From positions 1 to 13,248 of the forward strand of contig JBKPMF010000075.1 of NCBI GenBank assembly GCA_046732015.1: a stretch of DNA of 13,248 nucleotides, written 5' to 3'. Shown in pieces: positions 6,001 through 12,766 of the stretch. The notes beneath the pieces were generated by a model that had not been told where the DNA came from, did no database searches, and worked only from the letters and a program-made list of their open reading frames with translations. Made by a program: the position numbers and the translations under genes. The DNA is from JAOUEA01 sp046732015. Lineage in GTDB: Bacteria > Actinomycetota > UBA4738 > HRBIN12. Position 1 is the first letter of the stretch. Every line of letters starts with the position of its first letter.

Positions 6001-6930
6001 TCAGTTCACGTCGCGCGCACGCAGCATGACCAGGCCCACGGCGACCACGAGGGTGACCCAGGTCGCGAGCACCACGTAGGCGTGGCCCTGGGTCAGCACC
6101 GTGAAGGTCGAGCCGTCGGAGACCTCCAGTTCGTTCCCGGAGATCAGCACCACCGCGCTGTCGCCCACCATGAAGCGGCTCAGCATCGGACGGAAGCTTC
6201 GGATCAGGCTCTCGAGCAGCGCGAGGTAGACGAAGACGGCGCCCAACGCCGCCGCCGTGTTGCGACCGATCGTCGCCACGGCGGCGCCGATCAACGCGAT
6301 CGCCGAGGCCACCACCGAGATGCGCGCCACCGTGCCCAGAAGGTCACCGAGCCACGCCGGTTCGGTCGCCGTCGAGCCACGGAGCACGGCGGCTAGCGCC
6401 AGCGCGGCGGCGAGCACCGCGAGCAGCACCATCGTGACGATGAACACGCCCAGGGCCGTGACGACCAGGCGGGCGAGCAACCAGCGGATCCTCCGTGGCT
6501 CCCACGTCAGGATCGTGGTGATCGTCCCGGTCTGCCACGACGCCCCCACCATCGACGCCCCGATCACCAGTCCGATCACGATCACGATGAACCCGGCCGC
6601 CTTCACGTACTCGTCGAGCTCACCCAGCGTCACCGGGTCGCCGGACATGAACTCCGATACGCCGATGTTCGCCGAGCAGTAGTCCTGCACCGACTGATCG
6701 GCGGGTCGAGGACCGAACGAGTCCTGGAACCCGTCCTTGCGCACGCATCGCTCGATCGCGGCCTGGCGATGGGTCTGGGCCTGGGCGAGCTCGTCGTCCG
6801 AGGGCTTGCTGGAGGCCGCGGCCGCCAGCGCCGCGCCGACCACGGCGCCGATGATGGCCAGGATCATGAGGACCTTCACGATCCTGCGCGAGCGGAACCG
6901 CAGCGCTTCTGAGGACAGGAGGCGGATCAT
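6001..6930 (-). CDS. ABC-2-type transporter permease subunit
   Basis: The 309-residue membrane protein has about six hydrophobic segments, near residues 17-39, 112-132, 152-183, 200-222, 227-244 and 283-303. This is the layout of ABC-2 permeases that pair with a separate ATPase in drug, peptide or polysaccharide export. The N-terminus (LLSSEALRFRSRR) is a typical cytoplasmic start. A roughly 70-residue hydrophilic loop between helices 1 and 2 should lie outside the cell and contains two cysteines (C62, C85) that could form a disulfide. The motif 'GASWQTGTITTILTWEPRR' after helix 2 is common in BcrB/NosY-like permeases. Its ATG overlaps the ATPase stop (ATGA), so the two are translationally coupled and made together. 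The transported substrate cannot be read from sequence. Confidence 0.88.
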   Translation of the reverse strand: MIRLLSSEALRFRSRRIVKVLMILAIIGAVVGAALAAAASSKPSDDELAQAQTHRQAAIERCVRKDGFQDSFGPRPADQSVQDYCSANIGVSEFMSGDPVTLGELDEYVKAAGFIVIVIGLVIGASMVGASWQTGTITTILTWEPRRIRWLLARLVVTALGVFIVTMVLLAVLAAALALAAVLRGSTATEPAWLGDLLGTVARISVVASAIALIGAAVATIGRNTAAALGAVFVYLALLESLIRSFRPMLSRFMVGDSAVVLISGNELEVSDGSTFTVLTQGHAYVVLATWVTLVVAVGLVMLRARDVN

Positions 6931-7871
6931 GGCTCGCCCGCCGATGCCGGGTCGGCTGGTTCGTCGGCGGTGAGGTCCAAGAAGACGGTCTCCAGATCGA
7001 CCTCATCCGGGCGCAGCTCGGTCACGTACAGGCCGCGTTCGGCGAGCGTGCGCGAGATCCGCTCGGCATCGTCGGGTGCGACCGCGACGCGGAGCGCATC
7101 GGGCGTTGCCGTGACCTCCAGTCCCGCATCGGTGAGGGCGGCGAGTCCGGCCTGCAGGTCCTTGGTCTTGACGATCACGCCCTCGCCGCGCTGCGCGACG
7201 AGCACCTCGTGCACCGTGCCCGCCTTGATCAAGCGACCCTTCGCGAGGATCGCGACCTGATCGGCGGTGTGCTGGATCTCGGACAGGATGTGGCTCGAGA
7301 TGAAGACGGTGCGTCCCTCGGCGCCGAGCGATCGCACGAGTTCGCGCACCTCCACGATGCCGGCGGGGTCGAGGCCGTTGGCCGGTTCGTCCAGGACCAG
7401 CACCTGGGGATCCTTCATCAACGCCGCCGCGATGCCGAGGCGCTGCTTCATCCCCAGCGAATAGGCCTTGACGGCGTCGTCTCCACGGTCGGCGAGCCCC
7501 ACCCTGGTGAGGACCTCCTCGATCGTGGCTTTGCCGATGCCGTCGATGCGGGCCAGGATCTGCAGGTTCCTCTTGCCGCTGAACCGGGGGAAGAGCGCCG
7601 GCGTCTCGACGATGGCGCCGACCTTGCCGATCACCCCGGGCAGGCCCTTCGGCACCTCGCTGCCCAGCAGGCGAACGGTCCCGGCGCTCGGGGCTACCAA
7701 CCCCAGGAGACACCGGATCGTGGTGGTCTTGCCGGCCCCGTTCGGCCCGAGGAACCCGAAGACCCCACCCTCCGGGACCTCGAGGTCGAGACCGTCGACG
7801 GCGATCGTGCGGCCGCCCCGCAATCGCCGGTACTCCTTGCGCAGCCCTTCGATCTCGATCACGCCGGCCAT
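6927..7871 (-). CDS. ABC transporter ATP-binding protein (BcrA/CcmA-like)
   Basis: The 314-residue ATPase powers the adjacent permease. Numbered from the chosen ATG, Walker A is GPNGAGKTT (about 42-50), the signature is SLGMKQR (about 138-144), Walker B is VLVLDEPANGLDP (about 157-169), and the H-loop histidine is in 'SSHILSE' (about H194). The Q-loop position carries glutamate (VGAIVETPALFP) and the signature is LGMKQ rather than LSGGQ; both are usual in the BcrA-like exporter subgroup. The C-terminal 90 residues form the accessory domain of this family. I prefer the ATG at 7871 (MAGVIEIEGLRKEY) to an ATG 12 nt upstream, because the upstream one lies inside a TATGGT -10-like box that fits a leaderless start at 7871. 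The stop overlaps the permease ATG. The gene is divergent from the kinase gene. Confidence 0.93.
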   Translation of the reverse strand: MAGVIEIEGLRKEYRRLRGGRTIAVDGLDLEVPEGGVFGFLGPNGAGKTTTIRCLLGLVAPSAGTVRLLGSEVPKGLPGVIGKVGAIVETPALFPRFSGKRNLQILARIDGIGKATIEEVLTRVGLADRGDDAVKAYSLGMKQRLGIAAALMKDPQVLVLDEPANGLDPAGIVEVRELVRSLGAEGRTVFISSHILSEIQHTADQVAILAKGRLIKAGTVHEVLVAQRGEGVIVKTKDLQAGLAALTDAGLEVTATPDALRVAVAPDDAERISRTLAERGLYVTELRPDEVDLETVFLDLTADEPADPASAGEP

Positions 7872-7878
7872 GCGGCGC

Positions 7879-7884
7879 ACCATA
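7879..7884 (-). promoter_or_regulatory. Putative leaderless -10 element (TATGGT) of the ABC operon
   Basis: On the minus strand TATGGT ends 7 nt before the ATG at 7871, with no Shine-Dalgarno in between. This is the same arrangement as the TAGGCT boxes elsewhere in the window. It supports the downstream start codon for the ATPase. Confidence 0.42.
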
Positions 7885-7970
7885 CCCCGGCGTCCGGACC
7901 CGCTGTGGTGGTCCGCGCCAGGACATGTGGCGTTGCGGTGACGACCTCGCCGCCATCGGAGCCCTCACGC

Positions 7971-7976
7971 TAGGCT
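7971..7976 (+). promoter_or_regulatory. Putative leaderless -10 element (TAGGCT) of the kinase gene
   Basis: TAGGCT ends 9 nt before the kinase ATG and the spacer (ggacgccac) has no clear ribosome site at proper spacing. The hexamer is identical to those before the PAS and GNAT genes. A -35 element is not evident. Confidence 0.55.
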
Positions 7977-7985
7977 GGACGCCAC

Positions 7986-9431
7986 ATGAGCGCACATCCG
8001 ACCTCCGAACGGTCGCTCCTGGGCTCCTCGCTCGTCGCTCGTTATGAACTCCGTGCCGTGTTGGGCCGAGGCGGCATGGGCGAGGTCTACGAGGCCGTGG
8101 ACCGTCAACTGAACCGCACGGTGGCGGTGAAGATCCTGCGTCCCGAACTCGCGGCCGACCGCCGGTTCCCGGCACGCTTCCGCCGGGAGGCCCGCACGGT
8201 CGCCGGGCTGTCGCACCCCGGGATCGTGGCCGTGTATGACGTGGGCGAGGACGACGGGGACACGTTCATCGTGATGGAGCTCGTGGCGGGTCGAACCGTC
8301 GGAGACCTGATCGAGTCCGAGTCGCCGTTGGATCCCGGCCGGGTGGCCCGCATCGGCATGAGCGCCGCGCAAGCGCTCGCCCACGCGCATTCACGCGGGG
8401 TGGTGCACCGCGACGTCGCGCCCGGCAACCTGATGGTGACCTCGGGCGATGAGGTCAAGGTGCTCGACTTCGGCATCGCGCGGGCCGCGCGCGGCTCGGT
8501 CCGTTCGAGTTCCGGCACTTCGAGAGGCACGGTCGCCTACGTCGCGCCCGAGCAACTGAGCGGACACACGCCCGACCACCGCGCCGACATCTACGGCCTC
8601 GGCGCCGTGTTGTACGAACTGGCCACGGGCAGGGCGCCGTTCACGGGAGCGTCGGCCGAAGAGGTCGCCCGACGCGCCCGTACGGAGATCCCGATCGCAC
8701 CGGGGGTGCTGGCGGGCGTTCCGGCAAGCCTGTCGGAGGCGCTCCAAGGATGCCTCGCCAAGGACCCCGCCGACCGTCCATCCGACGCCGGCACGCTGGC
8801 CGAGTTGCTGTGGCGGGCGGCCCTCGCCTCCCCCCCCACCGAGCGCGCCCTCACGCCGCGTGCGACATCCACCGCCGAGACCGTGCCGGTGCCGCGAACG
8901 ATGACCCAGGTGATGCCTCCGGACGTCACGCCCGTCCCCGTCGGCGGCACGCTCGACCTCGTCCCCGAAACGGGGGAACTCGATCCGCCTGCGCCGCCGC
9001 GCCGGATCGGGCGGAAGGTGGCGATCGCGGCATTGGTGTCGATGGCGGTCGGGGCCGCCTTGGTCGCGGTGCCCTCGATCGCGTCGATGGGCTCGTCCAT
9101 CGCGGCCACACCGAAGGGCCCCGAGCCGCTCGCGGCACCCACCGGGTTGACAGCGTCGGCGTCGTGCGACGGCTTCATGGCCACCGGGGTCGATCTCGCG
9201 TGGAACGCCACCGGCGCCGGTGAAGGGTTCGAGATCTGGCGCCGGGGCGGGACGAGCGCGAAGCCCGTCCTGGTCGAAACCATCACCGATCCGGGGACGA
9301 CGACGTTCCGCGACATCGATCTCGGGGTGGACACCAGCTACCGCTATCGCGTGAAGACGATCGACGGTCCGCGCGTGAGCCGGGCATCTCGAGAAGCCGT
9401 GGCGGCGACCCCGTTCCTCTGCCTCAGCTAG
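7986..9431 (+). CDS. Transmembrane Ser/Thr protein kinase (PknB-like) with extracellular Fn3-like domain
   Basis: The 481-residue protein has a cytoplasmic Hanks-type kinase domain at about residues 20-280. It carries the glycine-rich loop LGRGGMGEVYEA (26-37), the ATP-binding lysine K49 in VAVK, a helix-C glutamate (E68), HRD at 141-143 with N148, DFG at 161-163, a Ser/Thr-rich activation loop (RSSSGTSRGT) and the VAPEQ motif at 186-190. The catalytic loop reads HRDVAPGN, so alanine (A145) replaces the usual lysine of HRDxKPxN. A Pro/Thr-rich juxtamembrane linker (about 282-340) precedes one membrane helix (about 345-366). The outside part is a single fibronectin type III-like domain (about 384-474; 'PTGLTASASCDGF', 'VDLAWNATG', 'TSYRYRVKTIDG') with C394 and C479 as a possible disulfide. 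It has no PASTA repeats, so its ligand is probably not muropeptide. The gene is monocistronic or co-transcribed with the next gene. Confidence 0.93.
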   Translation: MSAHPTSERSLLGSSLVARYELRAVLGRGGMGEVYEAVDRQLNRTVAVKILRPELAADRRFPARFRREARTVAGLSHPGIVAVYDVGEDDGDTFIVMELVAGRTVGDLIESESPLDPGRVARIGMSAAQALAHAHSRGVVHRDVAPGNLMVTSGDEVKVLDFGIARAARGSVRSSSGTSRGTVAYVAPEQLSGHTPDHRADIYGLGAVLYELATGRAPFTGASAEEVARRARTEIPIAPGVLAGVPASLSEALQGCLAKDPADRPSDAGTLAELLWRAALASPPTERALTPRATSTAETVPVPRTMTQVMPPDVTPVPVGGTLDLVPETGELDPPAPPRRIGRKVAIAALVSMAVGAALVAVPSIASMGSSIAATPKGPEPLAAPTGLTASASCDGFMATGVDLAWNATGAGEGFEIWRRGGTSAKPVLVETITDPGTTTFRDIDLGVDTSYRYRVKTIDGPRVSRASREAVAATPFLCLS

Positions 9432-9492
9432 CAACAGGCTGAGAAGGGCACGATTCCGCAACCTGTCGCTCGCCCCCGTCGGACCCTCGCCG

Positions 9493-9498
9493 TATCGT
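9493..9498 (+). promoter_or_regulatory. Putative leaderless -10 element (TATCGT)
   Basis: TATCGT fits TANNNT and ends 6 nt before the ATG at 9505 (spacer gacccg), with no ribosome site in the spacer. It suggests that the membrane-protein gene has its own promoter in the 73-nt gap after the kinase gene. Confidence 0.4.
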
Positions 9499-9504
9499 GA
9501 CCCG

Positions 9505-10110
9505 ATGACGCGACGACTCCAACCGCTCGCCGATCGCGAAGCGATGCTCGCCTTGGGGCTGGCAGGCCTGGGGTTCGTGTCGATGCAGGCCACGCTGCCC
9601 GCGGCGGGCGTGCTGGGTGTCCGGGCGATCCGTTCCACCAGGACGGGCGGCGATGGCACCGGGCCGGCCATCGGGGTCATGGTCCTGGGGATCTCCTGGC
9701 TCAGCGTCATGTGGGGTCTGCCCATCGCCAAGGCGGTCACCCAGACGGCGAGCCACGCCCAGGACATCTGGCCGCTGGTCGGGTTCGTCGTGGGATGGAT
9801 CGCGCTCGCCGTCACCGCGATGCTGCTGGCCGAATTCCTGGTGCGGTGCCACCCCGAGCGGTGGGTGGCGCGGCGGGCGGCTCGCGCGGGCATCGTGGCC
9901 GTCGTGGCTGCCGGGCTCCTGCAACTCAACACGATCGTGCAGACGATCCCGTTCGTCGGCGGGCCTTGCGGGCCGACCAACGGCGACTGCGTCGGCACGC
10001 CTCCGTGGGCCAGGGCTGGCATCGCCGTCCTGGTCGGCGTCACCTGGTTCGTGGTGTCGCTGGCGCTGTCGGGGGTCGTGCGAAGCGTCCGCGAACATCG
10101 CCGACGCTAG
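9505..10110 (+). CDS. Unrecognised multi-pass membrane protein
   Basis: I do not recognise this 201-residue protein. It shows about five hydrophobic segments, near residues 13-34, 53-74, 89-113, 127-151 and 171-193. Arg-rich cytoplasmic-looking stretches lie at the N-terminus (MTRRLQPLADR), after segment 3 (RCHPERWVARRAARA) and at the C-terminus (RSVREHRRR). A short loop between segments 4 and 5 contains two cysteines (C155, C162: 'GGPCGPTNGDCVGT') that could form a disulfide outside the cell. It follows the kinase gene on the same strand after a 73-nt gap with its own TATCGT box, so a functional link to the kinase is only a guess. Its stop TAG shares the four bases CTAG with the stop of the convergent yaaA-like gene. 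Confidence 0.75.
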   Translation: MTRRLQPLADREAMLALGLAGLGFVSMQATLPAAGVLGVRAIRSTRTGGDGTGPAIGVMVLGISWLSVMWGLPIAKAVTQTASHAQDIWPLVGFVVGWIALAVTAMLLAEFLVRCHPERWVARRAARAGIVAVVAAGLLQLNTIVQTIPFVGGPCGPTNGDCVGTPPWARAGIAVLVGVTWFVVSLALSGVVRSVREHRRR

Positions 10111-10901
10111 CCCCGCGTCTCCTGCACCATCGCCAGCACCGTGATGTCGTCTCGTGTGTGGGTGAGCGACGGGTCCAGTCGATAGCCGCTGGGGTGGTCC
10201 CAGGCCGCCAGGTCCTCGGGTCCGGCGTGCGGGTTCGCCAGTAGGAAGCGCACCAGGCCGCCTTTCAAGAACTTGTTCCAGTGCGAGACCGCGACGAGTT
10301 CACCGTCCGCTCGCCGATCCAGGAACCGGACCGAACGCTGGGAGACACCGGCCGGCGGTCGCCAAGCGGCGTCGTGCTCGGCGGGCAGCAGGTTCCACAC
10401 GACGCGACCATGAGCGCGAGCCGTGAGCTCGATCGAGAGGTCATCGCGCCACCAGGTCGAGAGCTTGCCCAGGCGGGGCAGCGTCGCCCCCATCTTCAGC
10501 TTGTAGTCGGGGATGGGATCGGCGGGCGTCACGAGGCCCCAGAGTCCGGAGACGATGCACACGCCGGCGTTGAGGCGACGACGCTGCGCCGGCGGCAGCG
10601 ATCGATGGTCGAGCGCGTCGAAGAGGACCCCCGTGTAGCGCTCGATCGCCGGCAGTGTGGGCGCCGTGCGGATCGAGAGGTTCGCCTCCGTCGCCGATGC
10701 CAGCGCGGCTCCCTTCACCCCGAGCAGACGCTGTCGCTGGGGCCCGGACCGGCCCATCGCCCGCACGAGCGCGTCGATCACCACCTCGCGCCGTTCGTCC
10801 AGGTCGAACGACATCGACCCCGCGGACCATGCCGGGCCCGTGCCACCGGCCGCCTTCCCTTCGGACGGCGGCAACAGGATCAACGGCAGCGCGGCGGACA
10901 T
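10107..10901 (-). CDS. YaaA family (DUF328) peroxide-stress-type protein
   Basis: The 264-residue protein belongs to the YaaA/DUF328 family. E. coli YaaA is induced through OxyR, helps limit free iron and oxidative DNA damage under peroxide stress, and has been reported to bind DNA. Family features here are the N-terminal 'LILLPPSEGK' (7-16), 'RYTGVLFDALD' (about 88-98), 'IPDYKLKMGA' (130-139), 'WNLLPAEH' (about 169-176) and 'SHWNKFLKGGLVRFLL' (about 206-221). Length fits the family. The ATG at 10901 is chosen because it overlaps the upstream stop as TGATG; a longer upstream frame exists but would lie entirely inside the preceding gene and adds no family sequence. It is the last gene of the minus-strand row, coupled to the CxxC protein. 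There is no terminator space before the convergent membrane-protein gene. Confidence 0.9.
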   Translation of the reverse strand: MSAALPLILLPPSEGKAAGGTGPAWSAGSMSFDLDERREVVIDALVRAMGRSGPQRQRLLGVKGAALASATEANLSIRTAPTLPAIERYTGVLFDALDHRSLPPAQRRRLNAGVCIVSGLWGLVTPADPIPDYKLKMGATLPRLGKLSTWWRDDLSIELTARAHGRVVWNLLPAEHDAAWRPPAGVSQRSVRFLDRRADGELVAVSHWNKFLKGGLVRFLLANPHAGPEDLAAWDHPSGYRLDPSLTHTRDDITVLAMVQETRG

Positions 10902-11536
10902 CACCCTGATGTGCCGGCGCGAGCCGACGGATGCAGGATCGGGACGTCGGAGGTCCACCCCGCACGGAGGACGTCGACCAGCGAGGCCGGCGTGACCACC
11001 GACGCGAAACCTCCCGGCCGCGAACGCCGATCGGTGTATCCCGATGGCGTCCAACGCAGGAGCGCATCGCCCAGCACGAGGAACGGTGCTCCCCCATCGA
11101 CGACGAAGGCGCCGTCGGGAAGGGATGCGAAGGGCTCCTCGTGGTGCCGCTGCGACCGCGATGACGCCCCGAGCCGCTCCCGGTGCAGGCGCGCGTCGAT
11201 CGCGTCGGCCCCGGCCGGTCCCGGATGCAGCGTTCGCCAGATCCCGACGAACCGCACGTAGTCCTCGCGCCGGCAGAGCGCGCAGGGTCGATGCCCCGCG
11301 GCGAACGCCGTGGCTTCATCCAGGAAGAACAGCTCGGTGAACCGGCCGGGCTGCAGGAGCGGTGCACGATGCCATCCCTTGAACCGCAACCGGCACCCGA
11401 TCCATCGCTTCCCCGCGTAGCGCCGGCGGACGTGCCCGTGGTCGTCGTGGAGGCACCCACGGTTGCCGTACAGCAAGCCGCGAGCCGGATCCGCGATCAA
11501 CTCGCTGAAGGGCGTGACCCGGTTCTGGAGCGGCAT
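10901..11536 (-). CDS. Conserved-looking CxxC protein of unknown function, coupled to YaaA
   Basis: I cannot name this 211-residue protein, although its motifs look like those of a conserved hypothetical family I have seen in Actinobacteria and Proteobacteria. The most structured part is residues 1-125. It has 'MPLQNRVTPFSELIA', 'GNRGCLHDDHGH' (C28, H30, H33, H35), 'KRWIGCRLRFKG' (C48), 'GRFTELFFLDEATAFAAGHR' and the CxxC motif in 'PCALCRREDYVRF' (C85, C88). The Cys/His set suggests a zinc or iron site, possibly nucleic-acid related, but this is inference. The C-terminal half (about 135-195) looks like a small beta-rich domain ('DGAFVVDGGAPFLVLGDALL'). It ends in TGATG with the yaaA-like start, so the two proteins are translated together. 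The ATG lies 10 nt after the GNAT stop. TAGGCC, 7 nt before the ATG, could be a weak leaderless promoter. Confidence 0.78.
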   Translation of the reverse strand: MPLQNRVTPFSELIADPARGLLYGNRGCLHDDHGHVRRRYAGKRWIGCRLRFKGWHRAPLLQPGRFTELFFLDEATAFAAGHRPCALCRREDYVRFVGIWRTLHPGPAGADAIDARLHRERLGASSRSQRHHEEPFASLPDGAFVVDGGAPFLVLGDALLRWTPSGYTDRRSRPGGFASVVTPASLVDVLRAGWTSDVPILHPSARAGTSG

Positions 11537-11546
11537 CGTGGACGGC

Positions 11547-12104
11547 CTAGCGATCCGCTCGCTCGCGCCACCGCTCGGCCGTGATCGAGTAGATCACCGC
11601 GTCGAAGACCTCTCCTTCGTCCTCGATCTGGGCCGCGTGGTCGAAGGTCATCCCGAGTCGCCGCATCACGGCGAGGCTCCGCTCGTTGGGCGTATCGGTG
11701 ATCGAGATGATCCGTGGGAACCCCAGCGTGGCGAACCCGTGGTCCAGCCACGCGGTGGCCGCCTCGGTGGCGTAGCCGTTGCCCCAGTATCCGTACGCGA
11801 AGCGCCACGCCACCTCGACGTCGTCGGGGTAGGACTCCTGGTGGTGGAGACCGCACATCCCGAGGAAGACGCCGTCCTCGCGACGCTCCACGGCGAGCAG
11901 TCCGATGCCCTCTTCGGCGTAGACCTGCTGGGCCCACTCGGCGATCTCGTCGGAGTGCCGGCGCGTGAGCGGTTCGCCGCCGAGGTATCGAACCACCTCG
12001 GGGTGCGCGTTCAAGGCGGCGTACTGCGGCAGGTCGTCGCGTCGGAACGTCCGCAGCACGAGCCGCGGGGTCGTGAGGACCACGGTGCCGTTCCACTCCA
12101 CCAC
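11547..12104 (-). CDS. GNAT family N-acetyltransferase (RimJ/RimL-like)
   Basis: The 185-residue protein has the RimJ/RimL-type GNAT layout: 'TPRLVLRTFRRDDLPQY' near residues 12-28 (strand 1 and helix 1), a central 'LGMCGLH' strand (81-87), 'VEVAWRFAYGYWGNGYATEA' with the acetyl-CoA pyrophosphate loop at about 105-115, and 'NERSLAVMRRLGMTF' (about 140-154) in the last helix. Such enzymes acetylate protein N-termini, spermidine, antibiotics or small amines; the substrate here is unknown. The GTG start at 12104 is preceded by TAGGCT 6 nt upstream, so the gene may be transcribed as a leaderless mRNA as well as from the LysE gene 22 nt upstream. An in-frame GTG one codon later is an equivalent alternative. 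Confidence 0.9.
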   Translation of the reverse strand: MVEWNGTVVLTTPRLVLRTFRRDDLPQYAALNAHPEVVRYLGGEPLTRRHSDEIAEWAQQVYAEEGIGLLAVERREDGVFLGMCGLHHQESYPDDVEVAWRFAYGYWGNGYATEAATAWLDHGFATLGFPRIISITDTPNERSLAVMRRLGMTFDHAAQIEDEGEVFDAVIYSITAERWRERADR

Positions 12105-12110
12105 GGCCGG

Positions 12111-12116
12111 AGCCTA
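12111..12116 (-). promoter_or_regulatory. Putative leaderless -10 element (TAGGCT) of the GNAT gene
   Basis: On the minus strand TAGGCT ends 6 nt before the GTG start at 12104, inside the 22-nt gap after the LysE-type gene. It is identical to the boxes at 552 and 7971. The AGG within it is a poor ribosome site at about 9-11 nt. Confidence 0.5.
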
Positions 12117-12126
12117 CCTGCGGGCG

Positions 12127-12717
12127 TCATACCCAGAGCAGCGCCACCGACCCCACCAGCAGGAGGCCGAGGACCACGCCCGCGACGCGGCGCGCCCGGT
12201 CGGTGGCGAGCGCCCGACTGAGGGCCGAGCCTCCCAGCGCCCACCCGGCGGCCGTGGCCGCCACCACGCAGGCGATGATCCCGAGGCTGATGGCATCGGG
12301 GAGCACGGATCGGGTGGACGGCGTGAACCCCGCCACGACCGCGAAGGCGAAGAACCACCCCTTCGGGTTGATCAGCTGGAAGGCGGCGCCGCGGTACAGC
12401 GAGAACGGTTCGGGCGTGCTGACGCGGTCGACCGCGACCCCGCCTGCCAGCAGGAAGGCCAGGTAGAGCAGGTAGGCGGAGGCCAAGACCTTCATCACGA
12501 ACTCGACGCCCGGCGCCGCGGTGACGACCGCAGCTGCCCCGGCTGCGGCGATGACGACCAGCAGACAGATCCCGATCGCGGTACCGATCACATGGGGAAC
12601 CGTGCGCCGGAAACCGAACCCCGCTCCCGACGCCAGGAGCAGTGTGTTGTTCGGTCCCGGTGAACCCGAGCCCACGGCGACGAACGTCACGAGTGCGATC
12701 ACCTGGTCCGCGCCCAT
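12127..12717 (-). CDS. LysE/RhtB family amino-acid exporter
   Basis: The 196-residue membrane protein fits the LysE/RhtB translocator family (about 200 residues, about six helices), which exports amino acids and related metabolites by proton exchange. The family motif is present near the N-terminus (GSGSPGPNNTLLLASGAGFG, residues 16-35), followed by 'PHVIGTAIGI', the 'YLLYLAFLLAGG' segment (82-93) and the 'FQLINPKGWFFAFAV' motif (113-127). Hydrophobic segments cover most of the remainder. AGGAGG lies 6 nt before the ATG, a strong ribosome site, and sits in the loop of a short hairpin. The gene is divergent from an AraC-type regulator across 61 nt, a common pairing in which the regulator senses the exported solute. 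The exact substrate (Lys, Arg, Thr, homoserine or other) is not evident. Confidence 0.93.
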   Translation of the reverse strand: MGADQVIALVTFVAVGSGSPGPNNTLLLASGAGFGFRRTVPHVIGTAIGICLLVVIAAAGAAAVVTAAPGVEFVMKVLASAYLLYLAFLLAGGVAVDRVSTPEPFSLYRGAAFQLINPKGWFFAFAVVAGFTPSTRSVLPDAISLGIIACVVAATAAGWALGGSALSRALATDRARRVAGVVLGLLLVGSVALLWV

Positions 12718-12719
12718 GA

Positions 12720-12734
12720 ACCACCTCCTGTGGT
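12720..12734 (-). promoter_or_regulatory. Short hairpin holding the LysE ribosome binding site
   Basis: ACCAC-ctcct-GTGGT is a 5-bp stem with a 5-nt loop. On the minus strand the AGGAG core of the ribosome site occupies the loop. The stem is short, so it may only display the site or modulate it weakly. Confidence 0.3.
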
Positions 12735-12766
12735 CATGGAAGCCGAAGGAATCACCCTCGGTCTTG

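Noticed and set aside
7872..7883. Upstream ATG for the ABC ATPase (four extra residues)
   Set aside because: This ATG lies inside the TATGGT -10-like box, and the family N-terminus begins at the ATG at 7871.
7003..8175. 390-residue minus-strand frame over the ABC ATPase and kinase start
   Set aside because: It is a frame shadow of the ATPase gene, very rich in Arg, Gly and Pro, with no domain.
8391..10043. 550-residue open frame on the minus strand opposite the kinase and membrane-protein genes
   Set aside because: It is antisense to well-recognised kinase motifs, has biased low-complexity composition and no family motif; long antisense frames are common in GC-rich codon usage.
10902..11054. 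Extended N-terminus (51 residues) for the YaaA-like protein
   Set aside because: The extra part overlaps the CxxC gene in another frame and adds no family sequence; the TGATG junction at 10901 is a natural coupled start.
11463..12221. 252-residue plus-strand frame opposite the GNAT gene
   Set aside because: It is antisense to a clear GNAT domain and has no recognisable motif of its own.
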